DNA of 64,000 bases from Bradyrhizobium agreste (GTDB lineage: Bacteria > Pseudomonadota > Alphaproteobacteria > Rhizobiales > Xanthobacteraceae): assembly GCF_016031625.1 (NCBI RefSeq), contig NZ_JACCHP010000015.1, positions 255,501 to 319,500 on the forward strand, written 5' to 3'. The notes under the pieces are model-generated. The model was not told the DNA's origin. It worked only from the letters and a program-made list of their open reading frames with translations, and made no database searches. The position numbers and the translations under genes are program-made. This document shows, in pieces, positions 16,944-25,750 of the stretch. Every line of letters starts with the position of its first letter. The stretch's first letter is position 1.

Positions 16944-16972
16944 CACATAAGCGTTTTGACTTGGCTTCGCAA
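16944..16972 (-). promoter_or_regulatory. Predicted promoter of the decarboxylase leader
   Basis: On the minus strand, TTGCGA (16972-16967) and TATGTG (16949-16944) are separated by exactly 17 bp, a housekeeping-sigma arrangement. It would start transcription near 16937. The -10 is not ideal, so the call rests on spacing and on the need for a promoter before the long leader. Confidence 0.4.
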
Positions 16973-17098
16973 GAATTTTTTTAGGCTGCGGACAGAATTG
17001 CCTAACATCTGCTTGCGCGCTGTTGCGCGAGCGACGCGGAAGATGAACGCGCGTTAAGTTTTCGCGGCGCTGCGCGTGTTGCCCGCCCGCGAGACGCG

Positions 17099-17353
17099 TC
17101 AGCGGCGCTTGATGAAGGGCTCGACGCGCTGAGCGCCGCGGATGAAAGCGGTCATCACGAGCACGCCGAGTGCGAACAGCACCGCCTGCAGGATATGGGC
17201 GCCCTGGTCGCCGAGCCCGAACAGGATCGCGAGCGCCCAGCCGCCGGCAAAGGCCGCGCCGAACACCTCCGCGCCGATCAGGATGGCGGCGCTGATGACG
17301 GTGATGACGCTGGGCCAGACGATCTGGCGGGACGAGGAAGAAGGGGCGTTCAT
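17099..17353 (-). CDS. Small membrane protein, unknown
   Basis: An 84-residue protein with two to three hydrophobic segments: IVWPSVITVISAAILIGAEVFGAAFAGG in part, then LGDQGAHILQAVLFALGVLVM, ending in a basic tail (FIKRR). No catalytic or family motif is recognised. It is divergent from the oligopeptidase gene at 17490, sharing the 136-bp gap. The start ATG 17353 gives a compact membrane protein without the unlikely upstream extension. Confidence 0.65.
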   Translation of the reverse strand: MNAPSSSSRQIVWPSVITVISAAILIGAEVFGAAFAGGWALAILFGLGDQGAHILQAVLFALGVLVMTAFIRGAQRVEPFIKRR

Positions 17354-17489
17354 GAACTCTAGGTCCGTAGCTTCAAGGGCCGCAATCTCCCCGAAAAGGC
17401 GGCTGGGAGCAAGGGCAAATGGCCCAAAAAAGCCCCATCGCGTGCTATAGCTGGCCGCAACAATCGAGCCACGAAATTCGGGACTTGTG

Positions 17490-19571
17490 ATGTCAGAACC
17501 CCGCCAAATGACGGACGCCGAGACCAATCCGCTGCTGAAGGCCTGGGTGACGCCGTTCGCGACCCCGCCTTTCGACGAGATCAAGCCGGAGCACTTCCTC
17601 CCCGCGTTCGAGCAGGCCTTCGCCGACCACGCCGCCGAGATCGCGGCGATCACCAACGATCCGGCAGCGCCCGACTTCGCCAACACCATCACTGCGCTGG
17701 AGCGCTCGGGCAAGCTCCTGAGCAAGGTCGCGGCGGTCTTCTACGACCTCGTCTCGGCGCATTCCAATCCGGCCATCCTGGAGATCGACAAGGAGGTCTC
17801 CCTGCGGATGGCGCGGCACTGGAATCCGATCATGATGAACGCCGTGCTGTTCGGCCGCATCGCCCATCTGCACGAGAACCGCGCGGGTCTCGGTCTCACG
17901 CCCGAGCAGCTCCGCCTGCTGGAGCGCACCTATACCCGCTTCCACCGCGCCGGCGCCGGCCTCTCTGAAGAGGCCAAGACGCGGATGGCCGAGATCAACG
18001 AGAGGCTGGCCCAGCTCGGCACCAGCTTCAGCCACCATCTGCTCGGCGACGAGCAGGACTGGTTCCTGGAGCTTGGAGAGTCCGACCGCCAGGGCCTGCC
18101 GGAGAGCTTCGTCGCCAGCGCCAAGGCTGCAGCAGAAGAGCGCGGCATGGTAGCCAAGGCCATCGTCACGCTGTCGCGCTCCTCGGTCGAGACGTTCCTG
18201 AAGAGCTCCGCCCGGCGTGACCTCCGCGAGAAGATCTACAAGGCCTTCATCGCGCGCGGCGACAATGGCAACGCCAACGACAACAACGCGACCATTGTCG
18301 AGATCCTGAAGCTGCGCGAGGAGAGCGCCAAGCTCCTGGGCTATCCGACCTACGCCGCCTACCGGCTCGAAGATTCCATGGCCAAGACGCCGGAGGCGGT
18401 GCGCAGCCTGCTCGAGCGGGTCTGGAAGCCCGCTCGCGCCCGCGCGCTTGCCGACCGCGACGAGATGCAGGCGCTGATCGCGGAAGAGGGCGGCAATTTC
18501 AAGCTCGCCCCCTGGGACTGGCGCTTCTACGCCGAGAAGCTGCGTCTGCAGCGCGCCAATTTCGACGATTCCGCGATCAAGCCATATCTCGGCCTCGACA
18601 ACATGATCGCCGCCGCCTTCGACTGCGCCACGCGCCTGTTCGGCGTCACCTTCGAGGAGCGCAAGGACGTTCCGGTCTGGCACCCGGACGTCCGGGTCTG
18701 GGAGGTGAAGGACAGGGGTGGCAAGCACAAGGCGCTGTTCTATGGCGACTACTTCGCCCGGCCGTCGAAGCGCTCCGGCGCCTGGATGACCTCGTTGCGC
18801 GATCAGCAGAAGCTCGACGGCGACGTCGCGCCGCTGGTTCTCAACATCTGCAACTTCGCCAAGGGCGCCGGTGGCGAGCCGTCGCTGCTGTCGCCCGACG
18901 ATGCCCGCACCCTGTTCCACGAGTTCGGCCACGGCTTGCACGGCATGCTTTCCAACGTGACCTATCCCTCGCTGTCGGGCACCTCGGTGTTCACCGATTT
19001 CGTCGAGCTGCCGTCGCAGCTCTACGAGCACTGGCAGGAGCGGCCCGAGGTGCTGCAGAAGTTCGCCCGCCACTACCAGACCGGCGAGCCGCTGCCGGAC
19101 GACCTGCTGCAACGCTTCCTCGCCGCGCGTAAATTCAACCAGGGCTTTGCCACGGTCGAGTTCGTCTCCTCGGCGCTGATTGACCTGGAATTCCACACCC
19201 AGCCGGCCGCCGCCGCGCAGGATGTTCGCGCCTTCGAGCGACGCGAGCTGGAGAAGATCGGCATGCCCGAGGAGATCGCGCTGCGTCATCGTCCGACGCA
19301 GTTCGGCCACATCTTCACCGGCGACCACTATGCCGCCGGCTATTACAGCTACATGTGGTCGGAGGTGATGGACGCCGACGCCTTCGGCGCGTTCGAGGAG
19401 GCCGGCGACATCTTCGATCCCGCGGTCGCCAAGCGCCTGCACGACGACATCTATTCGTCGGGCGGATCGGTGGATCCGGAAGCCGCCTATGAGGCCTTCC
19501 GCGGCCGTCCGCCGGAGCCGGATGCGCTGCTCCGCCGCCGCGGCCTGCTCGAAGACGCGGAGGCGGCCTGA
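17490..19571 (+). CDS. M3 family oligopeptidase (Dcp/OpdA type)
   Basis: The 693-residue zinc metallopeptidase degrades short peptides in the cytoplasm. The active site HEFGH is at residues 477-481 (FHEFGHGLHGM), with the third ligand expected in FVELPSQLYEHW about 27 residues later. The long alpha-helical N-terminal part and the C-terminal YYSYMWSEVMDADAF are typical of the Dcp/oligopeptidase A branch. There is no signal peptide. The ATG of the next gene overlaps the stop by one base, although that gene looks functionally unrelated. Confidence 0.92.
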   Translation: MSEPRQMTDAETNPLLKAWVTPFATPPFDEIKPEHFLPAFEQAFADHAAEIAAITNDPAAPDFANTITALERSGKLLSKVAAVFYDLVSAHSNPAILEIDKEVSLRMARHWNPIMMNAVLFGRIAHLHENRAGLGLTPEQLRLLERTYTRFHRAGAGLSEEAKTRMAEINERLAQLGTSFSHHLLGDEQDWFLELGESDRQGLPESFVASAKAAAEERGMVAKAIVTLSRSSVETFLKSSARRDLREKIYKAFIARGDNGNANDNNATIVEILKLREESAKLLGYPTYAAYRLEDSMAKTPEAVRSLLERVWKPARARALADRDEMQALIAEEGGNFKLAPWDWRFYAEKLRLQRANFDDSAIKPYLGLDNMIAAAFDCATRLFGVTFEERKDVPVWHPDVRVWEVKDRGGKHKALFYGDYFARPSKRSGAWMTSLRDQQKLDGDVAPLVLNICNFAKGAGGEPSLLSPDDARTLFHEFGHGLHGMLSNVTYPSLSGTSVFTDFVELPSQLYEHWQERPEVLQKFARHYQTGEPLPDDLLQRFLAARKFNQGFATVEFVSSALIDLEFHTQPAAAAQDVRAFERRELEKIGMPEEIALRHRPTQFGHIFTGDHYAAGYYSYMWSEVMDADAFGAFEEAGDIFDPAVAKRLHDDIYSSGGSVDPEAAYEAFRGRPPEPDALLRRRGLLEDAEAA

Positions 19572-20209
19572 TGAGCATGCGCACCCTGCTCGGATGCCTG
19601 CTCGCCGCCGCGATGACGCTCGCGGCCGGGGCAGCGAATGCGCATCCGCATGTCTGGATCACCGCGACCAGCGAATTGCTCTACGCGGCCGACGGCAGCA
19701 TCACTGGCGTGCGCCATGCCTGGACCTTCGATGACATGTTCTCGGCCTATGCGGTGCAGGGGCTCGAGAGCAAGACCAAGGGCGCCTACACGAGCGAGGA
19801 GCTCAAGCCGCTTGCGCAGACCAACGTCGAGTCGCTGAAGGAATATGCCTACTTCACCTTCGCCAAGGCCGACGGCAAGAAGGAGCGATTCCAGGAGCCG
19901 GTCGACTATTTCCTCGACTACAAGGACACGGTGCTGACCCTACACTTCACCTTGCCGCTGAAGAACCCGGTCAAGCCCAAGCAGCTGGTGCTCGAAGTGT
20001 TCGACCGCTCCTTCTTCATCGACTTCCAGATGGCCAAGGACAGTCCGGTCAAGATGGTCGGCGCGCCCGCGGGCTGCCAGATGAAGCTTGAGCGGCCGAA
20101 CGACGGCACCGCGAGCGCCCAGAAGCTGAACGAGCAGACCTTCCTGAACGGCGAGAATTCGAATTTCGGCGTGATGTTCGCCAACAAGATCACAGTGGAT
20201 TGCCCTTGA
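19571..20209 (+). CDS. DUF1007 family periplasmic protein
   Basis: The 212-residue protein has a signal peptide ending ANA-HPHVW. The mature N-terminal HPHVW is the family hallmark and looks like an N-terminal metal site. Later segments include WTFDDMFSAYAVQG, PVDYFLDYKDTVLTLHF and a Cys pair (GCQMKL, TVDCP). DUF1007 genes are repeatedly found beside NicO/RcnA-type exporters, as here, where the next gene overlaps by 4 nt. A periplasmic partner that receives or delivers Ni, Co or Zn is therefore likely but unproven. Confidence 0.85.
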   Translation: MSMRTLLGCLLAAAMTLAAGAANAHPHVWITATSELLYAADGSITGVRHAWTFDDMFSAYAVQGLESKTKGAYTSEELKPLAQTNVESLKEYAYFTFAKADGKKERFQEPVDYFLDYKDTVLTLHFTLPLKNPVKPKQLVLEVFDRSFFIDFQMAKDSPVKMVGAPAGCQMKLERPNDGTASAQKLNEQTFLNGENSNFGVMFANKITVDCP

Positions 20210-21306
20210 AGCCGCAACTCTCTCCGCTCGCGCGCGGGCTGCTCGCCTTTGCTGCCGTGCTGCTGGTCGTGGCTGTGACTGACGCCGCGCGTCACGACCT
20301 CCTCGCGCAAAACCCGTTCGGCGCGCCGCGACCGGCGCAGGCGGCCGAGCCTGAAGCAAGCGGCCTCATCGGCTGGCTGCTCGCCAAGCAGTCGGAATTC
20401 TATCGCCAGATGTCGTCGACGATCCGCGCCGCCAAATCCGATGGCTCGGCGGTGTGGACGCTGCTCTTCATCTCGTTCGCCTACGGCATCTTCCACGCCG
20501 CCGGTCCCGGCCACGGCAAGGCGGTGATCGCCTCCTATCTGGTCGCCAACCGCGAGACGGCGCGGCGCGGCATCGCGCTGTCCTTTGCCTCGGCCTTGAT
20601 GCAGTCGCTGGTCGCGATCCTCATCGTCGGCATCTCGGCCTGGGTGCTGAATGCGACGGCCAAGACCATGTGCAAGGCGGAAGGCGTGATCGAGATCGCG
20701 AGCTACGCCCTGATCGCGCTGTTCGGCCTGCGCCTGGTCTGGGTCAAGGGCCGCACCTTCATCGGCGCACTTCAGGCCGCTCAGCCGGTGCCGGCGATGG
20801 CGGGCGTGCCGCACGACCATGATCACCACCATCATGATGCGCACGATCACGATCACGGCCATGATCACCACCATGGCCACGCTCACCATCACCACGGGCA
20901 CGACCACGTCCACGACGAGCATTGCGGCCATTCCCACGGGCCCACGCCAAGCGAGCTGGCCGGCCCCGGCGGCTGGCGGCGCGGCTTCGCCGCGATCCTG
21001 ACCGTCGGCATCCGTCCCTGCTCGGGTGCGATCCTGGTCCTGGTGTTTGCGCTCGCGCAGGGCCTGTTCTGGGCCGGCATCGCCGCGACCTTCCTGATGG
21101 GATTGGGCACCGCGATCACGGTTGCGGCGATCGCGATCATCGCCGTCTCCGCCAAGGACATCGCCGCCCGCCTCAGCGCCGGCCGCGACGGCGGTGGCGC
21201 GCTGTTCATGCGCGGGATCGAGTTCGCGGCGGCGGCCGTCGTGCTGCTGTTCGGCGTCGGCCTCCTGTTCGGCTACATCGCCGCCGAACGGACCACGTGT
21301 TTTTGA
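20206..21306 (+). CDS. NicO family nickel/cobalt transporter
   Basis: A 366-residue inner-membrane protein. The N-terminal hydrophobic segment is followed by a helix with FHAAGPGHGKAVIASYL, the H-x4-D-like metal motif region of NicO/RcnA proteins. A very long cytoplasmic His/Asp-rich loop occupies about residues 204-245, followed by a second core with GIRPCSGAILVLVFAL. Such proteins export Ni or Co, and some relatives import. A TTG at 20206 overlaps the DUF1007 stop (TTGA); another TTG at 20200 is possible. The gene ends before a perfect palindrome. Confidence 0.85.
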   Translation: MKPQLSPLARGLLAFAAVLLVVAVTDAARHDLLAQNPFGAPRPAQAAEPEASGLIGWLLAKQSEFYRQMSSTIRAAKSDGSAVWTLLFISFAYGIFHAAGPGHGKAVIASYLVANRETARRGIALSFASALMQSLVAILIVGISAWVLNATAKTMCKAEGVIEIASYALIALFGLRLVWVKGRTFIGALQAAQPVPAMAGVPHDHDHHHHDAHDHDHGHDHHHGHAHHHHGHDHVHDEHCGHSHGPTPSELAGPGGWRRGFAAILTVGIRPCSGAILVLVFALAQGLFWAGIAATFLMGLGTAITVAAIAIIAVSAKDIAARLSAGRDGGGALFMRGIEFAAAAVVLLFGVGLLFGYIAAERTTCF

Positions 21307-21319
21307 GGCACTCTTTCTT

Positions 21320-21351
21320 ACCCTCCCCTGGAGGGCCCTCCAGGGGAGGGT
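21320..21351. repeat. Perfect 16-bp-arm palindrome, family A, probable bidirectional stop
   Basis: ACCCTCCCCTGGAGGG is followed at once by its exact reverse complement, giving a 32-bp palindrome between two convergent genes. It is the minimal form of the larger family A elements at 24561-24738 and 46442-46605; a fragment lies at 54009-54027. The strong stem could end transcription from both sides. Confidence 0.8.
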
Positions 21352-21356
21352 GAGAG

Positions 21357-21755
21357 TCACACCGGCAGAAACCGCTTCAACGCCGGCATGAAGAAGATGC
21401 CGAGATTGATCGCAAAGCCGATGCTCCAGAGGATCGAGCGCAGCGTCGGGCGGTTACCAAGATAGGTCAGCACGTAGGCGATGCGCACGATCAGGAACAG
21501 CGCCGCCAGCTCGTCGATCAGGCGCTGCGGCGATTCCCTGTATTCGGCGAGCAGCACCGCGAAGGCGAAGAACGGAAACGTCTCGATGCCGTTCTGGTGC
21601 GCGCCGAGCGCGCGTTGCGACAGGGCGTCCTCATAGAAGGCGGGATCGCGCGGCCGGGAATTATCGAAGCGGCGAAACCTGATCCATTTGACCGCGGCGA
21701 TCGTTGACAGATAGAGCAGCAGCGCCCCGAATACACACCATTCCGCAAGCGTCAT
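21357..21755 (-). CDS. MAPEG family membrane protein
   Basis: The 132-residue protein has four hydrophobic helices and the MAPEG pattern: an N-terminal helix, then RALGAHQNGIETFPFFAFAVLLA, whose R-x3-A-x2-N-x2-E is characteristic, then RIAYVLTYLGNRPTLRS. Bacterial members are membrane glutathione- or eicosanoid-type enzymes of mostly unknown substrate. ATG 21755 is preceded by a strong GGGGAGG site. Upstream in-frame sequence is antisense to ferrochelatase and is not coding. Confidence 0.85.
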   Translation of the reverse strand: MTLAEWCVFGALLLYLSTIAAVKWIRFRRFDNSRPRDPAFYEDALSQRALGAHQNGIETFPFFAFAVLLAEYRESPQRLIDELAALFLIVRIAYVLTYLGNRPTLRSILWSIGFAINLGIFFMPALKRFLPV

Positions 21756-21833
21756 CGGCCTCCCCCTTGGTGCGACCCTAGCGAACCCCGGCTCATCTTG
21801 ACAAGTTCGGACCAACGCGCGACCCAACCAGCC

Positions 21834-22871
21834 ATGACCAGCGTCGTCCCCCTCGAGACCGCGAAACCGGCCACCCGATCCGCCCTGCCGCGCGTCGGCG
21901 TGCTCCTGATCAATCTCGGAACGCCTGATACGGCCGATGCTCCAGGCGTGCGGGTCTACCTTAAGGAGTTCCTCAGCGACGCCCGCGTCATCGAGGACCA
22001 GGGCCTGATCTGGAAGCTGGTGCTCAACGGCATCATCCTGCGCAGCCGTCCCCGCACCAAGGCGCTCGATTACCAGAAGATCTGGAACAACGAGCGGAAC
22101 GAGTCGCCGCTGAAAACCATCACGCGCTCGCAACGCGACAAGCTCGCAGCCGCCTTGTCGGACCGCGACAACGTCGTTGTCGATTGGGCGATGCGCTACG
22201 GCAATCCGTCGATCAAGTCGGGGATCGACGCGCTGATCGCGAAAGGCTGTGAGCGCATCCTGGCCGTCCCGCTCTATCCGCAATATTCCGCCTCGACCTC
22301 GGCCACCGTCTGCGACGAGGTCTTCCGCGTGCTCGCGCAGCTGCGCAACCAGCCGACGCTGCGGGTGACGCCGCCCTATTACGAGGACGAAGCCTATATC
22401 GAGGCGCTCGCCGTCTCGATCGAGGGGCATCTGGCGACGCTGTCCTTCGAGCCGGAGCTGATCGTGGCGTCCTTCCACGGCATGCCGAAGGCCTATGTCG
22501 ACAAGGGCGATCCCTATCAGCAGCATTGCATCGCGACCACCGAGGCGCTGCGCCGCCGGCTCGGCATGGACGCAACGAAACTGCTGCTGACCTTCCAGTC
22601 GCGCTTCGGCAACGACGAGTGGCTGCAGCCCTATACCGACAAGACCATGGAGCGGCTTGCCAGGGAGGGCGTGCGCCGTATTGCGGTGGTGACGCCGGGC
22701 TTTTCCGCCGACTGCCTGGAGACGCTGGAGGAGATCGCGCAGGAGAACGCGGAGATCTTCAAGCACAATGGCGGCGAGCAGTTTTCCGCGATCCCCTGCC
22801 TCAACGACAGCGGACCGGGCATGGACGTGATCCGCACCCTGGTGCTGCGCGAGCTCCAGGGCTGGATTTGA
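21834..22871 (+). CDS. hemH: Ferrochelatase
   Basis: The 345-residue enzyme inserts iron into protoporphyrin IX in the last step of heme synthesis. The family pattern is complete: GVLLINLGTPD near the start, VPLYPQYSASTSA in the middle, SFHGMPKAYVDKGDPY containing the conserved His, and TPGFSADCLETLEE with the conserved Glu pair and ECLND-like end (PCLND). ATG 21834 is preferred over a TTG at 21798. It is divergent from the MAPEG gene, about 78 bp away. Confidence 0.95.
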   Translation: MTSVVPLETAKPATRSALPRVGVLLINLGTPDTADAPGVRVYLKEFLSDARVIEDQGLIWKLVLNGIILRSRPRTKALDYQKIWNNERNESPLKTITRSQRDKLAAALSDRDNVVVDWAMRYGNPSIKSGIDALIAKGCERILAVPLYPQYSASTSATVCDEVFRVLAQLRNQPTLRVTPPYYEDEAYIEALAVSIEGHLATLSFEPELIVASFHGMPKAYVDKGDPYQQHCIATTEALRRRLGMDATKLLLTFQSRFGNDEWLQPYTDKTMERLAREGVRRIAVVTPGFSADCLETLEEIAQENAEIFKHNGGEQFSAIPCLNDSGPGMDVIRTLVLRELQGWI

Positions 22872-23091
22872 CGTTACGCCTGGCGGCAAATCTTAACCTT
22901 TGCCGCTAGGTCTGCTCCGGCATCCTTTCAAGAGCGTCCTTCCAAATACATAATCCCCGCCATTCCTTTCTGTGCGCCTTGTGCGGATTTGGCCCGATGC
23001 CGACGTTACGGCTGACCGCTGAACCGGTAGGCTATCGATCCAGACCAAATGACAGCGCCGGAAAGGGCCTTTTGCCCGCCTTGGAGGAGAT

Positions 23092-24087
23092 ATGAGCGGC
23101 TTCGACATTTTCGCGATTGTTCTGGTGTTGCTCGTCATCGTCACGCTGGTCGCCGGCGTGAAGACGGTGCCGCAGGGCTATGACTGGACCATCGAGCGGT
23201 TCGGCAAATACACCCAGACGCTGAGCCCCGGGCTCAACCTGATCGTGCCCTATTTCGATCGTGTCGGCCGCAAGATCAACATGATGGAGCAGGTGATCGA
23301 CATTCCCGAACAGGAAGTGATCACCAAGGACAACGCCACCGTGACGGTGGACGGCGTCGCCTTCTTCCAGGTGTTCGATGCCGCCAAGGCGAGCTACGAG
23401 GTCGCCAACCTGAACCAGGCGATCACGGTGCTCACAATGACCAACATCCGCTCGGTGATGGGCTCGATGGACCTCGACCAGGTGCTGTCGCACCGCGACG
23501 AGATCAATGAGCGCCTGCTCCGCGTGGTCGACGCCGCAGTCTCGCCCTGGGGCGTCAAGGTCAACCGCATCGAGATCAAGGACATCGTGCCGCCCGCCGA
23601 CCTCGTCGAAGCCATGGGCCGGCAGATGAAGGCCGAGCGCGTCAAGCGCGCCGACATCCTCGCGGCCGAAGGCCAGCGCCAGTCCGAGATCCTGCGCGCC
23701 GAGGGCGCCAAGCAGGGCCAGATCCTGCAGGCCGAAGGCCGCCGCGAGGCTGCCTTCCGCGACGCCGAGGCGCGCGAGCGTCTAGCCGAGGCCGAAGCCA
23801 GGGCGACCCAAGCGGTGTCGGAAGCCATCTCCAAGGGCGATGTCGCCGCGTTGAACTATTTCATCGCCGACAAATATATCAAGGCATTCGGTCAGTTTGC
23901 CGAGGCACCGAACCAGAAGATCATCATGCTGCCGGTCGAAGCCGTGAGCATGCTTGGCTCGCTCGCCGGCATCGGCGAGATCGCCAAGGCGACGTTCGGC
24001 GAGAGTGCCGCATCCGCAGCTGCTGCTGCGCGCCGCGGCGGATCGGTCCCGTCGTCGGGCCCGACGCCGCCCGCGATGCCGCAGTAA
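23092..24087 (+). CDS. SPFH/Band 7 paraslipin (QmcA-like)
   Basis: The 331-residue protein has an N-terminal membrane anchor (IFAIVLVLLVIVTLVAGV), the SPFH domain starting with VPQGYDWTIERFGKYTQTL, a coiled-coil region rich in Ala/Glu/Arg near residues 170-250, and a C-terminal helix with QKIIMLPVEA. Members assemble in membrane microdomains and control membrane proteases. It is preceded by GGAGGAG and followed after 26 bp by an NfeD gene, the classic partner. Confidence 0.9.
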   Translation: MSGFDIFAIVLVLLVIVTLVAGVKTVPQGYDWTIERFGKYTQTLSPGLNLIVPYFDRVGRKINMMEQVIDIPEQEVITKDNATVTVDGVAFFQVFDAAKASYEVANLNQAITVLTMTNIRSVMGSMDLDQVLSHRDEINERLLRVVDAAVSPWGVKVNRIEIKDIVPPADLVEAMGRQMKAERVKRADILAAEGQRQSEILRAEGAKQGQILQAEGRREAAFRDAEARERLAEAEARATQAVSEAISKGDVAALNYFIADKYIKAFGQFAEAPNQKIIMLPVEAVSMLGSLAGIGEIAKATFGESAASAAAAARRGGSVPSSGPTPPAMPQ

Positions 24088-24113
24088 CGGGGCTGTCTGA
24101 CAGAGGTCGTGTC

Positions 24114-24557
24114 ATGACCGACATGTTCGTATCGCTCGGCAACTGGAATTGGCTGATCTTCGGCTTCATCCTGGTGGCGCTGGAGGTGCTGGCGCCGGGC
24201 GTCTTCCTGTTCTGGCTCGGGCTGGCTGCGCTGCTGGTCGGCCTGATCTCGTTCGCGGCAGCCATCTCCTGGCAGATCCAGCTCGTGATGTTCGCGATCT
24301 TTGCCGCCGCTGCCGTGCCGGTCTGGCGCCGCCTCGCCAAGCCGAAGCCGGACGCCAGCGCCAGCCCGTTCCTCAACAAGCGCAGCGAAGCCTTGCTCGG
24401 CCGTGAGTTCACGCTGGAGAAGCCGATCATCGACGGCACCGGCACCGTGCGCATCGGCGACACGGTGTGGCGCGTGGCCGGGCCCGACACACCGGCCGGC
24501 ACGCGGGTCAAGGTGGTGCAGGTGGACGGCGCCAACCTGACCGTGGCGGCGGCGTAG
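24114..24557 (+). CDS. NfeD family protein
   Basis: The 147-residue short NfeD protein has two to three membrane helices (IFGFILVALEVLAPGVFLFWLGLAAL in part) and a C-terminal OB-fold domain (residues about 90-147) with LLGREFTL, GTGTVRIGDTVWRVAGP and GTRVKVVQVDG. It is co-transcribed with the stomatin-like gene upstream and acts with it in membrane quality control. It lacks the ClpP-like protease domain of long NfeD forms. Confidence 0.88.
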   Translation: MTDMFVSLGNWNWLIFGFILVALEVLAPGVFLFWLGLAALLVGLISFAAAISWQIQLVMFAIFAAAAVPVWRRLAKPKPDASASPFLNKRSEALLGREFTLEKPIIDGTGTVRIGDTVWRVAGPDTPAGTRVKVVQVDGANLTVAAA

Positions 24558-24560
24558 CTT

Positions 24561-24738
24561 CTTACCCTCCCCTGGAGGGCCCCTGGAGGGGGAGGGTCGA
24601 TCGCGCGCAGCGCGAGCGGGGTGGGGTGATCTCTCAACAAGGGCAGTGCTGGATGTGGAAAGACCGTCACCCCACCCCGTCACGCAATCTCGCTGCGCTC
24701 GATCGCGTGCCGACCCTCCCCCTCCAGGGGAGGGTAAG
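24561..24738. repeat. Long inverted repeat, family A
   Basis: The outer arms are CTTACCCTCCCCTGGAGGG at the left and CCCTCCAGGGGAGGGTAAG at the right. Inner arms carry GATCGCGCG...GCGAGCGGGGTGGGGTGA against TCACCCCACCCC...GATCGCG. The centre is about 40 bp of non-repeat. It closely resembles the element at 46442-46605. It lies between convergent genes. Confidence 0.85.
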
Positions 24739-24742
24739 AGTG

Positions 24743-25069
24743 CTACCTCTTCCACCGCTCCGCAAACCTGTGTAGCGGCATGAACGTCTCGCACAATTCC
24801 CGGCCCAGCGGCGTCAGGCCGTAACCTCCGCCGTCGCCCAGCTCCACGAACCCCGCTTCGCGCAGCTCCGTCAGACGTGCCTGCAGCACCGTGGGCGAGG
24901 CTTCGTCGCAGGCCGTACGGAGCGCACGCGAGGTGAGGGGCTCTCCGCGCAACTCCCACAAGATCCGCAAGGCCCAGCGCCGGCCGAGCAGGTCGAGCAA
25001 AGCCATGATCGGCCGCCCGGTGCGCGAGCCGCGGACGCGGCGTGTCGTCGAGCCGGCCTGTTTCGTCAT
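24743..25069 (-). CDS. HxlR-type winged-helix regulator
   Basis: The 108-residue DNA-binding protein has the winged-helix core LLGRRWALRILWEL, LTSRALRTACDEASPTVLQARLTELREAGFVE and GYGLTPLGREL. This is the HxlR pattern, including the SPTVLQARL recognition helix. ATG 25069 gives a normal start; the upstream extension is not protein-like. It is divergent from the carboxymuconolactone-decarboxylase-like gene over a 71-bp gap filled by regularly spaced inverted half-sites, so it probably represses that gene and itself. Confidence 0.88.
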   Translation of the reverse strand: MTKQAGSTTRRVRGSRTGRPIMALLDLLGRRWALRILWELRGEPLTSRALRTACDEASPTVLQARLTELREAGFVELGDGGGYGLTPLGRELCETFMPLHRFAERWKR

Positions 25070-25086
25070 CGTCGCCTCTTGCTTCG

Positions 25087-25126
25087 CGCTACAAATAATG
25101 TAGCGTATTGCTACGATAAATGTAGC
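25087..25126. promoter_or_regulatory. Four alternating half-sites, presumed HxlR operator
   Basis: The divergent gap holds GCTACA (25088-25093), TGTAGC (25099-25104), GCTAC (25110-25114) and TGTAGC (25121-25126). Start positions are exactly 11 bp apart and orientation alternates, so three overlapping inverted repeats are formed. The first, CGCTACA-AATAA-TGTAGCG, is perfect over 7-bp arms. This would place two regulator dimers on one DNA face beside both promoters. Confidence 0.7.
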
Positions 25127-25140
25127 GCAGGAGGGGGCCA

Positions 25141-25710
25141 ATGTCTTCCGCCACGTTCGAAGCCACACCGCGCATCGCTCCGCTCACCCCGCCTTATCCC
25201 CCGGAGATCCAGGCGCAGTTCGACCGCATCATGCGCGGTGCGCCGCCGCTGGTGCTGTTCCGGGTGATGGCGGGCCATGGCCGCGCCTGGGACAAGTTTC
25301 GCGCCGGCGGGCTGCTTGATCCGGGGCCGCTGTCCTTGCGCCAGCGTGAGATCGTCATCGACCGCACCTGCGCGCTGAACGGATGCGAGTACGAATGGGG
25401 CGTGCATGTCGCGATCTTTGCCGCGCCGGCAAAGCTTACCGCGGAGGAGGTGCATGCGACGGTGCTGGGTGATGCGAATTCGGCCTGCTGGCCGCCGGCC
25501 GAGCAGGCGCTGATCGCAGCCGCGGACGCGCTGCATCATCGCGCGACTTTGAGTGACGGGGAGTTCGCCGCGCTCTCAGCGCACTACGACGAGGCGCAGA
25601 TCCTGGAGATCATGCTGCTGTGCGGCTTCTATCGCACGGTGTCGTATCTGGCGAACGGGCTGCGCTTGCCGCTGGAGGAGAACGCGGCGCGGTTTCCGAC
25701 GCCGCTCTAG
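25141..25710 (+). CDS. Carboxymuconolactone-decarboxylase-like (AhpD-fold) protein
   Basis: The 189-residue protein has the CMD/AhpD fold with LRQREIVIDRTCALNGCEYEWGVH in two parts: the active-site helix carries Cys-x4-Cys (TCALNGCEYEWGVH) in place of the CxxC of AhpD. A later AALSAHYDEAQILEIMLLCGFY segment is typical of the larger CMD proteins. The function may be a decarboxylase or a peroxide/thiol-linked oxidoreductase; sequence alone cannot tell. GGAGG precedes the ATG. Expression is probably controlled by the divergent HxlR regulator. Confidence 0.82.
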   Translation: MSSATFEATPRIAPLTPPYPPEIQAQFDRIMRGAPPLVLFRVMAGHGRAWDKFRAGGLLDPGPLSLRQREIVIDRTCALNGCEYEWGVHVAIFAAPAKLTAEEVHATVLGDANSACWPPAEQALIAAADALHHRATLSDGEFAALSAHYDEAQILEIMLLCGFYRTVSYLANGLRLPLEENAARFPTPL

Positions 25711-25750
25711 CAATGACGAGAGGGAGGAAGGCACGGGCCACACTCTCACT

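Noticed and set aside
17493..19442. Minus-strand open frame of about 650 codons opposite the M3 oligopeptidase
   Set aside because: The plus-strand protein has the HEFGH active site and the family architecture, while the minus-strand product is composition-driven.
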